Below are positions 13,101 through 26,075 of a stretch of DNA of 64,000 bases, piece after piece. The notes beneath the pieces are model-generated. The model ran no database searches, had not been told where the DNA came from, and was given only the letters and a program-made list of their open reading frames with translations. The DNA is from Triops longicaudatus (lineage: Eukaryota; Arthropoda; Branchiopoda; Notostraca; Triopsidae): contig JAGQDJ010000078.1 in the NCBI GenBank assembly GCA_022885665.1, forward strand, positions 34,911 to 98,910, in the 5' to 3' direction. The first letter of the stretch is position 1, and each line of letters opens with the position of its first letter. A program made the translations under genes and the position numbers.

Positions 13101-16100
13101 GCGACCGATTTACGTATTTCCCAGGCGAGAGGCTCGAACCACACAAAACGGGCTTGAGTCGATTCCCTGGCTTTTACTCAGAAAGAAACAAAAAATACTT
13201 GGCCCATTAAACATGAGGGACTATAATTTAAAACGAAAGAGAAGCAGGATCAGCCAGGCCAGAATGGTGTATATTTAATTGCCTTAGTTTAGGAGGATGA
13301 GCAGCTAACGCAAACAGGGTGGGCGGAGCAAGGCACTATTGCCGGAACCGACTTGGTGGCAAATGACTGAGCTTACTCACCCTCTCTGCCCCACCAGCTC
13401 CGACCGACACCCCCTTACCCAGCCCCCTAACGTTAATAGTTTCATTGGAAAGTTTCGCGCGCCCTAGAAACTTCCTAATACTGTGGAAGAAGTAGGGTAA
13501 AAAGAAACACCTTTTTTTCGCTGAATTTCACGCCTCAAGAAATGGTTATCCTCGACACCAGCTAAATTAAGTGTAAGGCAAGACGGGGTGTTTTGGAAGC
13601 ATAGGGAGGGACCGAGCAGAGGGTGGGATCACCCAGAGTTCGTCTTTTATGGGCATCGAAATGCGGGGGCGAGGGTTAAAGTTAGAGCCCCGCTTGGCTT
13701 TCCGGTTAGGGTTAGCATGTTTGTTGACTTGCGATGGGTTCACTTGTCTTGCACGACTTGTTCGACTGACTTGTACAACGAAGACCGGAAGGAACCTGGG
13801 CGACTTTGTACCTTGGCTTGGCTCAATAAACTCTCCACTTTATGGATTTGCTATAACTCGCTATATACATACGCTCTCTAGACCCGGAGCCCGCTCTGCA
13901 CACCCGGGTCGCATATCTCATACTCAGCTTGCACTGTTCTCTCCATGGGAATCGTATAATCACTTTGACGTCAGAGTTTACAAAACTGACAAGAGATATT
14001 TCTCTTTCCAGTGGCTCAGTGGCGGTAACCCTGGTGTGAAAACTGGAGGCTTTACTTCAAGATAAATCATAGAAAAACTTGTCGAGGTAAATCAGGAGCC
14101 GAAAAAGGGGCAAGCTAAGCTCATCCATATGTAAAACGAAAGGGCAACTTAATGCATGATAATTAAGCCCGGAGTTCTCAATCCTTCCCTTGACAGTCCC
14201 GAAATGGAGCAGCGGCGTAACGTACTCTTACAAATTGAGCCTTTTTTTCCTCTATCGCGTGAGGGAAAAAAGCAATGTCGCCGTGAAATCATCATTCAAA
14301 TGATCATTTAAGCCCGTTTAAGCATGGAAGTTTTAGAGCAACGTTGTCGTTGCCGAATGTTCGAGCCTAGTTGTATGGCAAAGGTGAAGAGAAAGAATAC
14401 AGCTCACGCTTCTAACAGCTCTGTTACTTACAATTGTTGGTTGCAGTGAAATAGAGCTCAACTCGTGAAAACTGCCTACGCTTTTTCCTTTCGCAGGATA
14501 TTATGTGGTACTGGAAACTGAGACGGTGTGAGAATGCGACAAATGGGGTTCTTTTTTATGACTTGTGTTATTCGACAAAATAAAAGAGCGAAGTTGGTAG
14601 CAACGCAATAAATATTACATCATTACACCTATACGGTATACTTAGGTTTATCTACAACTGTACGGTATATGTCAGTGTCGTCTTGTTTCTTTGGGTCTTT
14701 ACATGTAGCGGAAGTGAGTGTGAAGCCCTCATGGGAGCAAAACAAAGAAAAGCTACAGGTTACTAATCAATAAAAGTGCCGGCCCTTCCCCACCCCCTTT
14801 TCCAAAACAGACATACAATTAATTTATCAAGCCCATAAATTTGGGTTTCCTTTTACTTTCACCGTAACCTCAAGATCAGTAGATGTACAAAATAGCTACG
14901 TTGATAACTGAACCTTATACTTGTGTGATTTGACACACGAAATCAGTGAGTATTCGGTTTGTTGGGTATAGTCACTTACTCTGTAATCCTAGAGAAGAAG
15001 TCGGGGTTCAAAGGAGGAAGTTTTGATTCCCGTTGGATCACAGATCGGAGCTTGTAGGGAAATAGAGCTGATATAGAACGCAGGTAAAATAGAGGGCTAA
15101 GGAGATGGCACTGGAAAGGTGAGCTTGATTGTTGGTCGGTAAGGGTCTCGCTGGGTTATATTGCCTGCAGCGATGTTAACATTGACCCAGAGATTGTGTG
15201 CGTGATTTCCTTGTGGACCACGCCAAAGCTTTTCCAGGAAGCGAGAACATTCATTAAACTGACACACAAGGCAAAATTTAGACGTAATTGGGCATGAGCT
15301 GTCAAGGGGGTCACATCCCATTACGCGAAAAACTTGGGGTCCAGCTAAACGCGGGACTCATCAAAGTAGAAAGTATACACATGAAACGTCTGGAAACAGT
15401 GTAGATGCTAAGTAGATATGCCTGTTTTTTTTTCTGTCTTTCACCTACACCCCACTCCATGTTGCCTAGACGACGTGGCCAACTTGAAAATAAGTCAATT
15501 TATAAGGATTTGTGAAGGAGAAAAAAAAATTGGAAAAAGAAACGTTGAACCATCATTTTTCGCCTGGCTTATTTTAGCATTTGAGCGAGGGCGGACAACA
15601 TAATGATCTCTGCATTGTATTTTGACTGGTGAGTTCTACAACTTCGAACCGAGTTTGAGTCTTTTTTTTTTTTTTTTGCTTGCTCTGAATGTCTCTTCCC
15701 ATGCCCCCAAATGTCGCAGTCTTACCCCAGCAAGTTGCATTGAAGAAATTCTATCATTATTTCTATTCGCTTTACTTTCTGAAAGATATTACCTAAGTTT
15801 TACACGGAAAATAACTGTTATGTAGGTTTGCAATGGATCCCTTGTGCAAGTTCACTGTTAAACCACTGTCAGCGTCGTCCGCGGCTGCGAACTCTGAACT
15901 TTCGGCAGTGAATAGTAGACCTGATACCGCGAGAAAAATAAAGAGACATATAGCTGCGGAACCGTGAAATATTCGAAAAACAGAATCTGTTTTCCGCAGT
16001 AACTGTTAATGACAGAAGTTGTTAAAATCTGCACTACACAACTTTCTTCAGACGTGAGGCAATTCTGTTGTATCTGTACTCGTCTTTAAGGTGATTTATG

Positions 16101-16883
16101 AGCCTCTAGGAAATAAAAATCTTCCCTTGCGTGAAAACAACGCGACACAATATTTAAAAGTGTTTCATTGGAACGTTCCATTTCATTCTAGCAAAACATG
16201 TAACCTTATTACATAGAACTAGGAGTGAAAATAGAGGAGGGACGAGACAATGTATTCACTTTCTTGCGCTTTAATTTTCACTTCACGTGCAGACAAAACT
16301 CTAGCCCAACATTATACTAACCAGATGACCTCATGTCCTGGCTATCAAATGAGGTATTGTACGCTTCACAAAGACGGGGAAAAAGAACAAACGGCCATGC
16401 AAACTAAAGACTCTTTCAGTGTTCAAACTGAAGTGCCGAGAATACAACTTAGGAGGATTTGTCCGTGTTTTGCCATAAGAAAACTAGTCTATTTTTTGTA
16501 AAAAAAATATCTGATTGACTTGGAATACCTTAATGACAACTTACAGTTGTACTGCTTGCCGATATTGAAAACATTCTAGCTCTGATTTATGCAACAAGAT
16601 ATTCGACTGTCCAAACGCTTCATACACTCCATACACCCCTCCCACACAGGAAATTTACGTGGGAGCATGGGAAATCCTAGACCAAATTTGATAAAAACCA
16701 TTCGATGTATTCCAAAAAGTTCTTGACAGTAAAATTACGCGTGATAATGATTAAAGTGGTATGAGTAGGTATTTTTGAGCAAACACTTGGTAAATCTTTG
16801 GCGCTTTCTAAAAATGTGCTATTTTTTTATTAAAAAAAAGTCCTTCTAGACCTGCCGCCCTAGGTACTTTAGAAATATAATTT

Positions 16884-17327
16884 TTAATGGAGAATGTTTT
16901 CATATCGAATAAATTGTTTCCAAACAATTTGGAATGAAGTCTTAAAACTTTTAATAGCCGTCAGGTGGAACTGCAGAATTCGTAGTGGGCAACCTATGAA
17001 ATTCTTGACACATTCATATGAAAGGTATCTTCGTAAATAAGTAACTTCGACAAGATCCCTTGTTAAGTTGCCTACAGCTAGCTTGTCGCTATTGCAAATT
17101 AAAATTTTTCGAAAATAGTTTTTCGTATACAGTGAACAATTCATGTTTGTGTAAAGCTGGGGTTCGCCTGGGTCACAAGATTGTATTGCTGCCATTACAC
17201 TCCAGGTCAACTCTTGGAATTCTGCCGTTTGACTGTCAGGCAAAGATGTCGTCTTTGTATGAATGTGGTCGAGGAGAGTGACAAATGCTTCATAAGTTTT
17301 GTGAAGCTTCTTCAATAAATAATACAA
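16884..17327 (-). other. Unassigned open frame of 147 codons
   Basis: A long minus-strand frame in AT-rich sequence. The translation has no recognisable domain, signal peptide or repeat; it holds several cysteines and a basic C-terminal half. Another minus-strand frame lies just upstream (17547-17750). It could be a chance frame, a decayed transposon fragment or an orphan gene. I do not recognise it. Confidence 0.15.
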
Positions 17328-20226
17328 GAAAAGACTTTTTCACAATAAAACGTACCCCAAGAAAACGAAACGTTGTAGTGAGTGGCTTTGGTATCTGCTT
17401 TTTTCGTCTGTTTATGTCTGGGGAGTGGTTCGGGGAGTTGGCGTTTTGAATGGTGGAAAACCGCTGCGTTGCCATGTTATGTTCTTTGTGGTGAAAAATT
17501 TGCTCACTACAAAGCGTACTAAATCCTCGCTTTGAAGTTCTAAAATCTATACAAAATCATTACAGTACATTTGTAGCCAAACTTTGGAAGGGTTATTCTC
17601 GAACTCACTACGTACACAAAAAGTATCTTTAGAGCAAGATATGCAAATGTCGTCTATTAGCCTAATGCCGTTAATCGCCAGATCTCGGGACAGAAGCAGT
17701 CGTCTCTGGTGAAACTTTTTTGTAATGCTGTAGATGTCGCGAAAGTTCAATTTTCAAGCGCGTTTTTTTTTTTTCATTTGCTTACAAGCCATGTGCAGTC
17801 AAAATCTAGGTGCGTGTACCTTAGATCTACAGGGTTATATTTGAAGGCTTTTACTTTCAAGTAACACATCAGTTCATCTACATCTTTAGCAGTTTAATTT
17901 TTTCTAAATAATCGTTTGCATCGAAATTTACACAGCAAACCTATCTCGGTGAATTACTATACAATTCCAAAGTTTTACAAGCCTCAGACTTAATGGCGTC
18001 AATCAAGGATGTGCTAAAAGACGTGTACCCCTAACATGTGAGTTAGAGCTTAAGAGATCGCTAGTGTTGTACCGTGCGTCTGAGAATAAGTGACCAGATT
18101 GTGAATTTAATAAGAATTCCAGGTTTGAGTGCAAGGGTTTGTTGCAGCATTTTGGTTGAAAAATTTTGAGCCACGCCTTTGTGAAGCACAACGCAAACTT
18201 AAGTGTATGGCAATTAAGCACCTTGCTCTATTTAAATTTGAAGGTGCATAAATTGAGCGATACAACGGATCTGTTTTCTTAAAAAAAACACCACCAATGG
18301 AGTTTTACTTACTTTCTCGTGTTCACTTTACTCTTCGACGAAAGTTTTCCCATATGTGCTTCGTCGTATTCACTAAATGTCTGATTTCCTTCCCAAGCTA
18401 TAGAATTGCGTTGTACAATAGTTACGATTTTTGTATGATTCGTGTGACCATGTCAACTGTCCTGTCCCTCCTCCGCCAGGACATGTACTTTTTTAGTTTT
18501 AAGGTTTTTGCCTTGTCGTTGCTTTTAATGTTCATTCAAAGAGAAAACGAAATTTCAAATAGTTTTCTACTTCATTTTATAGTGTCGGTGTCAGTTAGTC
18601 AAGAAATGTAATTCATGTGGACTTTAAAGTAACCGTGACGAAAACGACGCCTTCATATTTTTTATTTTTTGTTTTTATGCAAGACACTTTGTTATTGCTC
18701 CAAAGCTCTGCGTCATTTTCTATCAAAGCATGCGTAGGTACCTCTGACACCTTAGAAATTGAAAATATCTTGTGTTAGATTGAAAAAGCAGTGAGTGTCT
18801 TTGGCAAGTGCTTTACCTTTAACGCAATGAGGCAACGACTGACTTGGATTCAAAGGGCGTCAATCAAGCAAATGACCTTTGCAGTCCGTATTCATCACCA
18901 GGATACAGCTAGCAAATCCATTCCTTTTGCCAACTTCTCACTCACGTGGCCCTAAATTAAAGCAAATTGTACCACAAGGGGGAACCTATCCACTCAAAGT
19001 GCATTTTCACCTCGGTATCTTGAACTCCTTTAGACGGAGCTTCCAAGACTTCTTATAATGCAGTTATCCCCGATAAAAAAGCGTTTACTCTTCCCGATTT
19101 TCACCTGATTTTTTCTCTCCCGTTGCGGGCTACGAAAAAGCATAAATACAAATCAATGTAGATAGTAGCATTTATAACCTGAAACATCTTAAATTTATAG
19201 GATCCGGAAATTTTTCTCTGACGTAGGAAAGTTTGTGAAATAGTTTTTGTATTCATGTTAATTCCGCTGTATACGCATGTAGAAAACAGAATTTTCTGAG
19301 GTTAATGTGAATGACCCAATGCGGAGGCACTGACAATAGGAAGGAGAAACGTAAATCGACAGCAAGTTTTTATACAGTGGCAAACTACACATGGTTTGCA
19401 TTCCTCTCCGAAAAAAAAAAGTTTTTGTCACAGAACTAAACGAAGACACATGGCAAATAAGTTTAGAAAGAGACTGTGAAAAAACACGATGAAACAAACA
19501 AAAATTTAGAAAGGCAGGAAATAATTTGCACCCAACATGTAAATCACTTGTTTTGTCCCAGAAAAATTGTCACAAGTAATGCATATGAGAAAACCTGTGT
19601 AGTTTGTCTCCAAATTTTCACGGTTTTCTTTCTCTTCCCCAATCACCGTTTGTCTTAACTAGGGCTTTTGCCTTAAGCATAGGGATTTTGGCACGGTTGA
19701 CAACACAATCTCGGACACGAAAATCTTACTTCTCTCCACCAATCCGCCCAAAAACACTTGATCCTCTAACTTCACCGTGTCAAGCTCTCCTGATTCTTTG
19801 TTGTTCCTTTTCTATCTAATGTTTTCGGTCAAATGAAAACGCAAAGACCTAAAATTACTTAAAATTAACAAGGTGAAAAAACAATACTTAACAACCTAAC
19901 AGAACATTGTGGAGGGAAATATTCAATGTGATGCGATACTACTCTCAAATAAACTTTTCGCGCGAAAAATAAGACAAAAGAAAAAAATCCCCGTCAGTTC
20001 TATTGCACATAATGTTAAGGGCGGCGTGGCTTTCGCCGCACATCTTCAAAACTTCGACGGAATGCATCGCCTCTTTCAATTAGTTCCCCGTCCCACAAAA
20101 ATAAATTACAAAATAAATGGCTGGTGAAGCTGGAATGCTGGCTTCTTCTTCATTTTTTCCATCTCTTAAAGAAGTCTCTTCTTTTTTGGTTTCCTACAAG
20201 TTGGGGGAGAAAGTGGGAGTTTTGTT

Positions 20227-23200
20227 TCACAGTTCAGTGGTAGTTTTCGCTCTAGATTTCGTTCTTCTCATAGCCAACTTGGAATCCTGGACTGGCGCCA
20301 AATGCGGGGGCAGAGGCGATTGATTGATGGCTCGGTAAGTGGCAGCAACGGCACCCTGCAATATATACACACATTACACGTAATTAACAGCATACACATC
20401 CAATCAAATATTCAATGACTGCAGCGCCTAGAAAATGAAAACCGTCCCGTTAAAATACCCCCACTGAAAGGTTAACTTCTCATATGACGTCAATGACACA
20501 GCCAAAATAGGAAACAAACTTGGCCCTTGACGTTATCTCCCTTCCATAAATTAACAGGACTAAAAAAAGATCACTTCTTCGGGCTCTTTAGCTTCAGCTA
20601 AAAGAAAAAAAGGAGAATAAAAGAGAAACAGTATTCTCTTGACAGTTAGCTAAATAATTCCTATGCTCTTTACAACTTTCTCATCGAAATTAGAACAGTT
20701 TGTTTTCAATAAAACTTTGACACTTAACTTACTCAAACTCAAATAATGACTTGCCGCCACTGTTACCTAACCAACTTGCCGAATCTTAAAATTTTCTTAT
20801 CACAACTTTTCCCTTTATCTTACGGAAAGCCTTACAGGGTTTCTCTCCAACTCGGGTGCCGGTTTTTCTTAATTTTATTTTGTAAACTCGTTTTCGCATG
20901 TGCCATCTCACATTCGATGACGTGCTACTAGTCTGTCTTAGGTGGCAGACACTGGTTCACTCCACTGACACATTGCGTCATGAGATGAGGAACGGCTCAA
21001 AGGACTTATACTTATCGGCTGTGCCGAAAGGCATTCGTGCGCAAAAACACATACGCACATAAACGATCTCTTCCTACGCCGACGTGTACAACCGAACTTA
21101 CTTTTAAATGACTGAAATCTTGCATAGGCAAGTAGTAGTGAGGTAAGTGATCTCGTTGTTGAACCCACTGATGGTTAAGGACTTGTGACGCAGTAAGACG
21201 GTGCTCCGGATCTACTGCCAGCATACGTCGAACCAAATCCTAGATGGGGAAAAAAGCAAAAATCAGATTTGGATATTTTTTTCCCGATCATTTCTTTTTA
21301 TCCAAGTTCCGTCCTTCCCTACTTTAGCCATGGCGGAGACATGTTTCCAATTGCCTGTCTCCATAAAAAAGGCCCCTTCGCCAATTCGTTTGAGAATTAC
21401 GTCAGCGGAATCGCTAGGCCCATTAGCGAATGGCGTCGTCCTAGGAATAAAATTAAATAACATTTAACTGAATAGATGTTCCACAAAAAAAAAGAAAAGA
21501 AAATGTGGAAATAGCACGAATATTTTGAGGAGGTCAAAATATTTTTTTTCCCAAGAGGAGGAAAATACGAGGATCGCAGGTGTAAAGAAACTTCGTTTTA
21601 TACCCAGCTAACATGGTGTAGAGCAGGACTCCTAAACTCCAAACATCACAAGCCGCGTCATAACCTTGCTTTTTGAGCACTTCAGGTGCGACGAAATTGG
21701 CCGTGTAGCAAGGTGTCATGAGCAGCCCATTGCCCGCACGCAATTGCTTGGCAAAGCCGAAATCGCACAGTCGTAACGAAGTCGGTGAGCCCGAACTGTC
21801 TGCGTATAGGATGTTGGACGGTTTCAAGTCGCGGTGCACCACCTAAATCCCCTCTTCTTTATTACCACGCAACCGACAGAAAGACGACCGTTGTCAAGAA
21901 GAAAAATTCTTTGCTGTCTCTCACCCCGTTTTTGTGCAAGTACTGGAGCGTTGACGCTAGGACTGCTAGTACGGCTGACGCTTCTTTTTCACTGAAATGC
22001 TGTTGTTGACAGATTCGGTTTAACAACTCGCCTCCGCGCAAGTATTCCATAACCAGGTACACATATTTGTCATCTTCGTACACCTAAAATTCCCGAAAAG
22101 AACGGCACGGGGAAGGGAAGAGGAAAAAAAGGGAGAAAAACCCATGATTACGATTAAAAGAGACACATGCAAGGACAAACTAAGAGAAACGAAGACAAGT
22201 TCGCTTCTTTGGTTTTTACATCTCGAAGTTTCACAATGTTAGGGTGATTGCCATAGCGAAAGAGGATCTCCACTTCTTCTTGGCAGTCTCGTTTGCTTTT
22301 GTCGATCACTTTGACTGCGTATTCTTGTCGCGTGCTCTTGTGAACACAGCGTTTGCACACCGCGTACGTGCCCATACCCAAGTCTTCGAGTAATTCATAT
22401 TCGTCGGTGATGCAGTTAGGTTTCGCCGCAGAAATATGCTAAAATAGGCAAGAAGAAAAAAAAAAAAAGACAAACACAAGTTGTAACCTCGCGTCTCACA
22501 TTCCCATTCTTTTTATACCGTAACGACTCCGAACAAAACCCTACGTTTCTGACTTAGCTCGACAGACACAAACAGCTCATCAAAATCTTCCTACTTCACG
22601 AAAAGGTGACGGAAAAAAAGATGAAGGTCAACTTTTGATAGAATTTCTTAACTCGAAAAGTTCTGTAAAGTGGAATTTCAAGAACAACTCAGCCAGCAAT
22701 CTTTCAAAACTTGCTTAGTTTCTCATACGTTAGTGCAAAGTTTTTCACCTAATTTAATGAACAAGGATCAAGAAGCTTTAACGAGTTAGTTTTACAAGCT
22801 AAATGCAATACACCTCACTCTTCTGACGAAACTGACTTTGAGAATGAGCCCTGACATCTTTGATTCAGCTTCCTCCGCATCTGCTGGGGGCAGGTTGGAA
22901 AAGGTTACACCTTTCTTAGAGGGAAAAAAGCTGTAAGAAAAAGACATACAAGTCCCTACACAGAATACTAAAGATCCCAACTTTATTCCTTAAATGACAG
23001 GGAAAGCGTTCCATAAATTTCACATACCAGCTTTCTTGAGGGCCACGAGCTAAGTCAGAAAGAAGCTTTGCGGAGTGTGAAAGAACCAGAAATGTGGAAA
23101 ACTTGTGAAAAACCTTAGAAATTAAAGTGTCGATAATCCGACTTGGACGGTGCATCACCATGTCGCCATCCAACAAACTCGGATTCACGAAACTGAATCC

Positions 23201-26075
23201 ACGGAAAAGTTCGTGGGCTGTGGCACTGGGAGGAATTTCCGGGGAATCTGAAATCAATACACAAAATTATATAGAACTTTAAGTTGAGTAATGTCCAAAG
23301 ATTTCCAATGAAATGACGGGAGGAAAAGGGGAAAAACTCCCCGTGCGAAAAAGAACTCAAAAGGCGGAAGGAAAAGAAAAGATTAAGTGACCTTTGGGCG
23401 TCCGGGATGTGAATTCTGTGTCAAAGTAGAAGGCGTCGTCCAAACGCGACACGGCAGGTTTGTACGGAGGTTCCACTTCTTTCCTGAGCAGCTTCTCAAA
23501 ATCAATGGACGCGAAAAAAGGATGCTTCTGGATCTCTAACACACCGTCAGGCCCTGGAGATCAATCGCAGAATCATAAATAAATCGAGAGCTGGAAAAGG
23601 GCGCACTTCAGTCGGAACTAGTGAAATGAGACGGGCAGAAACCCACCTGAGCCTAAACGATTCTCAGGATTACGCTTGAACAATGCACGTAATAATGCTT
23701 GCGCTTCTTGGGACAGAAACTGTGGCATTCCTAATTTGGCGCGGAGGATCTGTGTCATGGTTTCTTTGCGATTCGCGCCTTGGAACGGCAAAGAGCCTGT
23801 CAGCATTTCGTACTAAACAAAAAGGCAACACTTACGTACTTTTTCCCTAATTATTCCAGAAAGAAATACTTTTACACACCATAAGAACACCATAAGACCA
23901 CCAGTCGGCAGCGAAGGAGTGACCCTTGCGATTTACCACTTCGGGGGCCATGTACTCGACAGTTCCGCAAAAGGAATACGCTTTTTTCTCGTCGAGTGCT
24001 TCTTTGCTCAAGCCGAAGTCCGTCAAAGAGATGTGACCATCCGCGTCCAATAAAATACTTTCGAATTCGGATGAGAAAAAAGAGTTAGAAAAAGAATCTT
24101 GAAAACGCCTATATGCCTCTTGTTATTTATGTACTTCTCCGGTTTCAAATCGCGATAAATAACTCCAATGCGATGCAAATGACCCAAAGCTAACGCTAAC
24201 TCTGCCAAGTAAAACTTCACATCTTCTTCCGTGAACATAACCTACACACAAATCATTGCAAAAAGGCCAATTACAACAAACACACACGAAGGTTTCGTAA
24301 AACAGAAGAGGAAGTCAAGCTCAAAAGTTTTACAATAAGCTTTTAGTCCTCCGAATCACTCAGTAAGGTGAAAAAAAAATACAGAGAAATTCATGAAAAA
24401 TTTCACGAGGGTCTACATTTCAAGGTATGATCGTTAAAAGGCAGCAAGGGTCCTCAAAAAATTGGGAAACGTGGTTTAACAAGTAATGGCTTTCAAAGCA
24501 TTTCGGCAACATTTGAGGTAAACTTGTGAATTATCTTGAAAGGTTTAGGGGGTCTTAAAAGGACCAGCATTAGTGAAACCATTAATCTTCTGTTTTACGC
24601 TCGAAGAAATAAAAGAAACTCAGGTAATACGAACTTCTTTCGAGAGGCGATGAAAGAGATCTCCTCCCCGCAAAAAGTCGAGGATTAAGTACAGTTTACC
24701 CTCCGTCTGAAAGGCGTAGTGCAATTTCACGATGAAGGGATGTTTCACGTCAGCCAAGATATTGCGTTCCATTTTGGTTCGCATGCGATCCCGAACTTTT
24801 AAGGTCGCTTTCTTAAGCACCTTCATGGCATATAACGTCCCAGCGTCTAAACCAATCACTTTCCGCACCAGGAACACCTAAACCCCAAGTAGGAAAATGC
24901 ATACCAGTAATTGGATAAGTACACACATAAAACAGAAATAGCAACAACTACCCTTGAAATGAAAGATAAATAAAACTGATCCACAAGATGCGACTTCTAT
25001 GCATTCTAGGGAGTTTTTTTTTTCACACTCCGTGCAAGAAAAAGGGCTTACTTTGCCAAAAGAACCTTGTCCCAGGACTTTGAGCAATTCAAACTGCGAC
25101 GCTTCGGCTTTATCGTGTCCTTCTTTGGTCACTTCCGTCACCTCAATTTCGCTCGTCATTCCGTTTCCGTATTCGCCATTATTCTTCACGAAGTTGGGAT
25201 AACAGAAATAAGGTCAAAGATTAAAACAAATATGACAAAACATAAATTCTCTTTTACCTCCTGGTCGTCGACCAACATATCTTCCGTGCTGTTATTCTGC
25301 GATATAAGAAGCGAGAAAAATGTTTTAAAATCTCACAAGAAAACCCATTTTCATTAAGTTCATTTCGTTCTTTTCCGGCCTACGTGGAATTTTTCCTAAT
25401 TTCCAACACTCGTACGCGAACGGAAATAACAGTATACCGCAACGGAAACTGCAGCCCGCTTAACCCTCTGTTGCTTCTTACTCCTCTGATGAAAAAAAAA
25501 CTCTTAAGAAACTGAATAGACTCTGTCTCTACGAAAAAAATCAGCTAAATAATCTTTGCCCGAGTAACCAAAAGGTGTTAAGAAAGACGAAGTGTATTTT
25601 CCGAAAAAGAGAAACTGGATCGTGAACGAGAAAACGAAAGAGAAAATCGCCTTTTTTTTTTACCTCCCTTACCCATTTTGTACATGTCTTAGTCTGCGGC
25701 TTAGCAACATGTGAAGCATTACGCCCCAGCAAGGTTGTATTGATTCTCAGGGAGGTTAGTAGTCTTCGGCCATAAAAAGCTCTTATGTCTGGGCCAATTA
25801 GACGCGCGCAATCTTAAAACGCTTGCCTTTTTTGAGAAAGAGTAACGGAAGGCACCCGAAGGAGGATTAATCTGATCAATTTTTCTTTCATTAACTTAAA
25901 GTTTTTCTTCACAAACAAAACTGAAGAGCAAGTTAATTTGCTCTACAACTATAAGAGTTTCTGTTTAATTCAAACGAAATGAACAATGTTTTGGAAAATT
26001 AAAAGTAAGACTTACCGCAGTTTCTTGCTTGAGGTCAACATCTTGCCAGGGATCGGCTAAGGGTGCGAGAGGCAT
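20227..26075 (-). CDS. RPS6KA (S6kII-like): p90 ribosomal S6 kinase (RSK), complete
   Basis: Sixteen exons, all phase-consistent, give 772 aa: 26075-26016, 25296-25258, 25183-25052, 24877-24635, 24241-24135, 24057-23880, 23812-23647, 23553-23392, 23247-23114, 22914-22819, 22438-22220, 22083-21925, 21842-21604, 21440-21323, 21239-21102, 20355-20227. The start MPLAPLADPWQ matches the RSK family N-terminus. The N-terminal AGC kinase (about 64-320) has GQGSFGK, YRDLKPEN, DFGLSKE and the activation-loop serine in AYSFCGT (S222). The hydrophobic motif is FRGFSF (S381). The C-terminal CAMK-type kinase (about 453-707) has GMGTYAVC, HRDLKPSN, DFGFAKQ and MTPCYT (T608, the ERK site). The tail LAMRRTKSRAK resembles the ERK docking motif and ends TTTEL. 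RSK is activated by ERK and PDK1 and phosphorylates growth and translation targets in cytosol and nucleus. Exon 4 uses a weak donor (gttcgt). Confidence 0.97.
20485..20492. promoter_or_regulatory. CRE-type octamer TGACGTCA
   Basis: A perfect palindromic CREB/ATF consensus in the last intron of RSK. It is one of at least nine exact copies in the window (1181, 1365, 5965, 6457, 13966, 20485, 40056, 50722, 61196). Function is not shown by sequence alone. Confidence 0.35.

Larger units (their letters stand above)
9265..20226. other. Intergenic region without a supported protein gene
   Basis: About 11 kb between the 5' end of the jeb-like gene and the 3' end of RSK. The open frames here are short, lack splice-consistent neighbours and do not resemble families I know. 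A GC-rich foldable block occurs near 10.0-10.2 kb. One minus-strand frame of 147 aa (16884-17327) stands out by length only. A TGACGTCA octamer is at 13966. The remainder is AT-rich sequence with homopolymer runs. Confidence 0.6.

Noticed and set aside
20938..21101. Alternative RSK C-terminus by reading through or using a local acceptor near 21018
   Set aside because: The exon at 20355-20227 restores the conserved GAVAATYRAINQSP and the basic docking tail in frame, so it is the real terminal exon.
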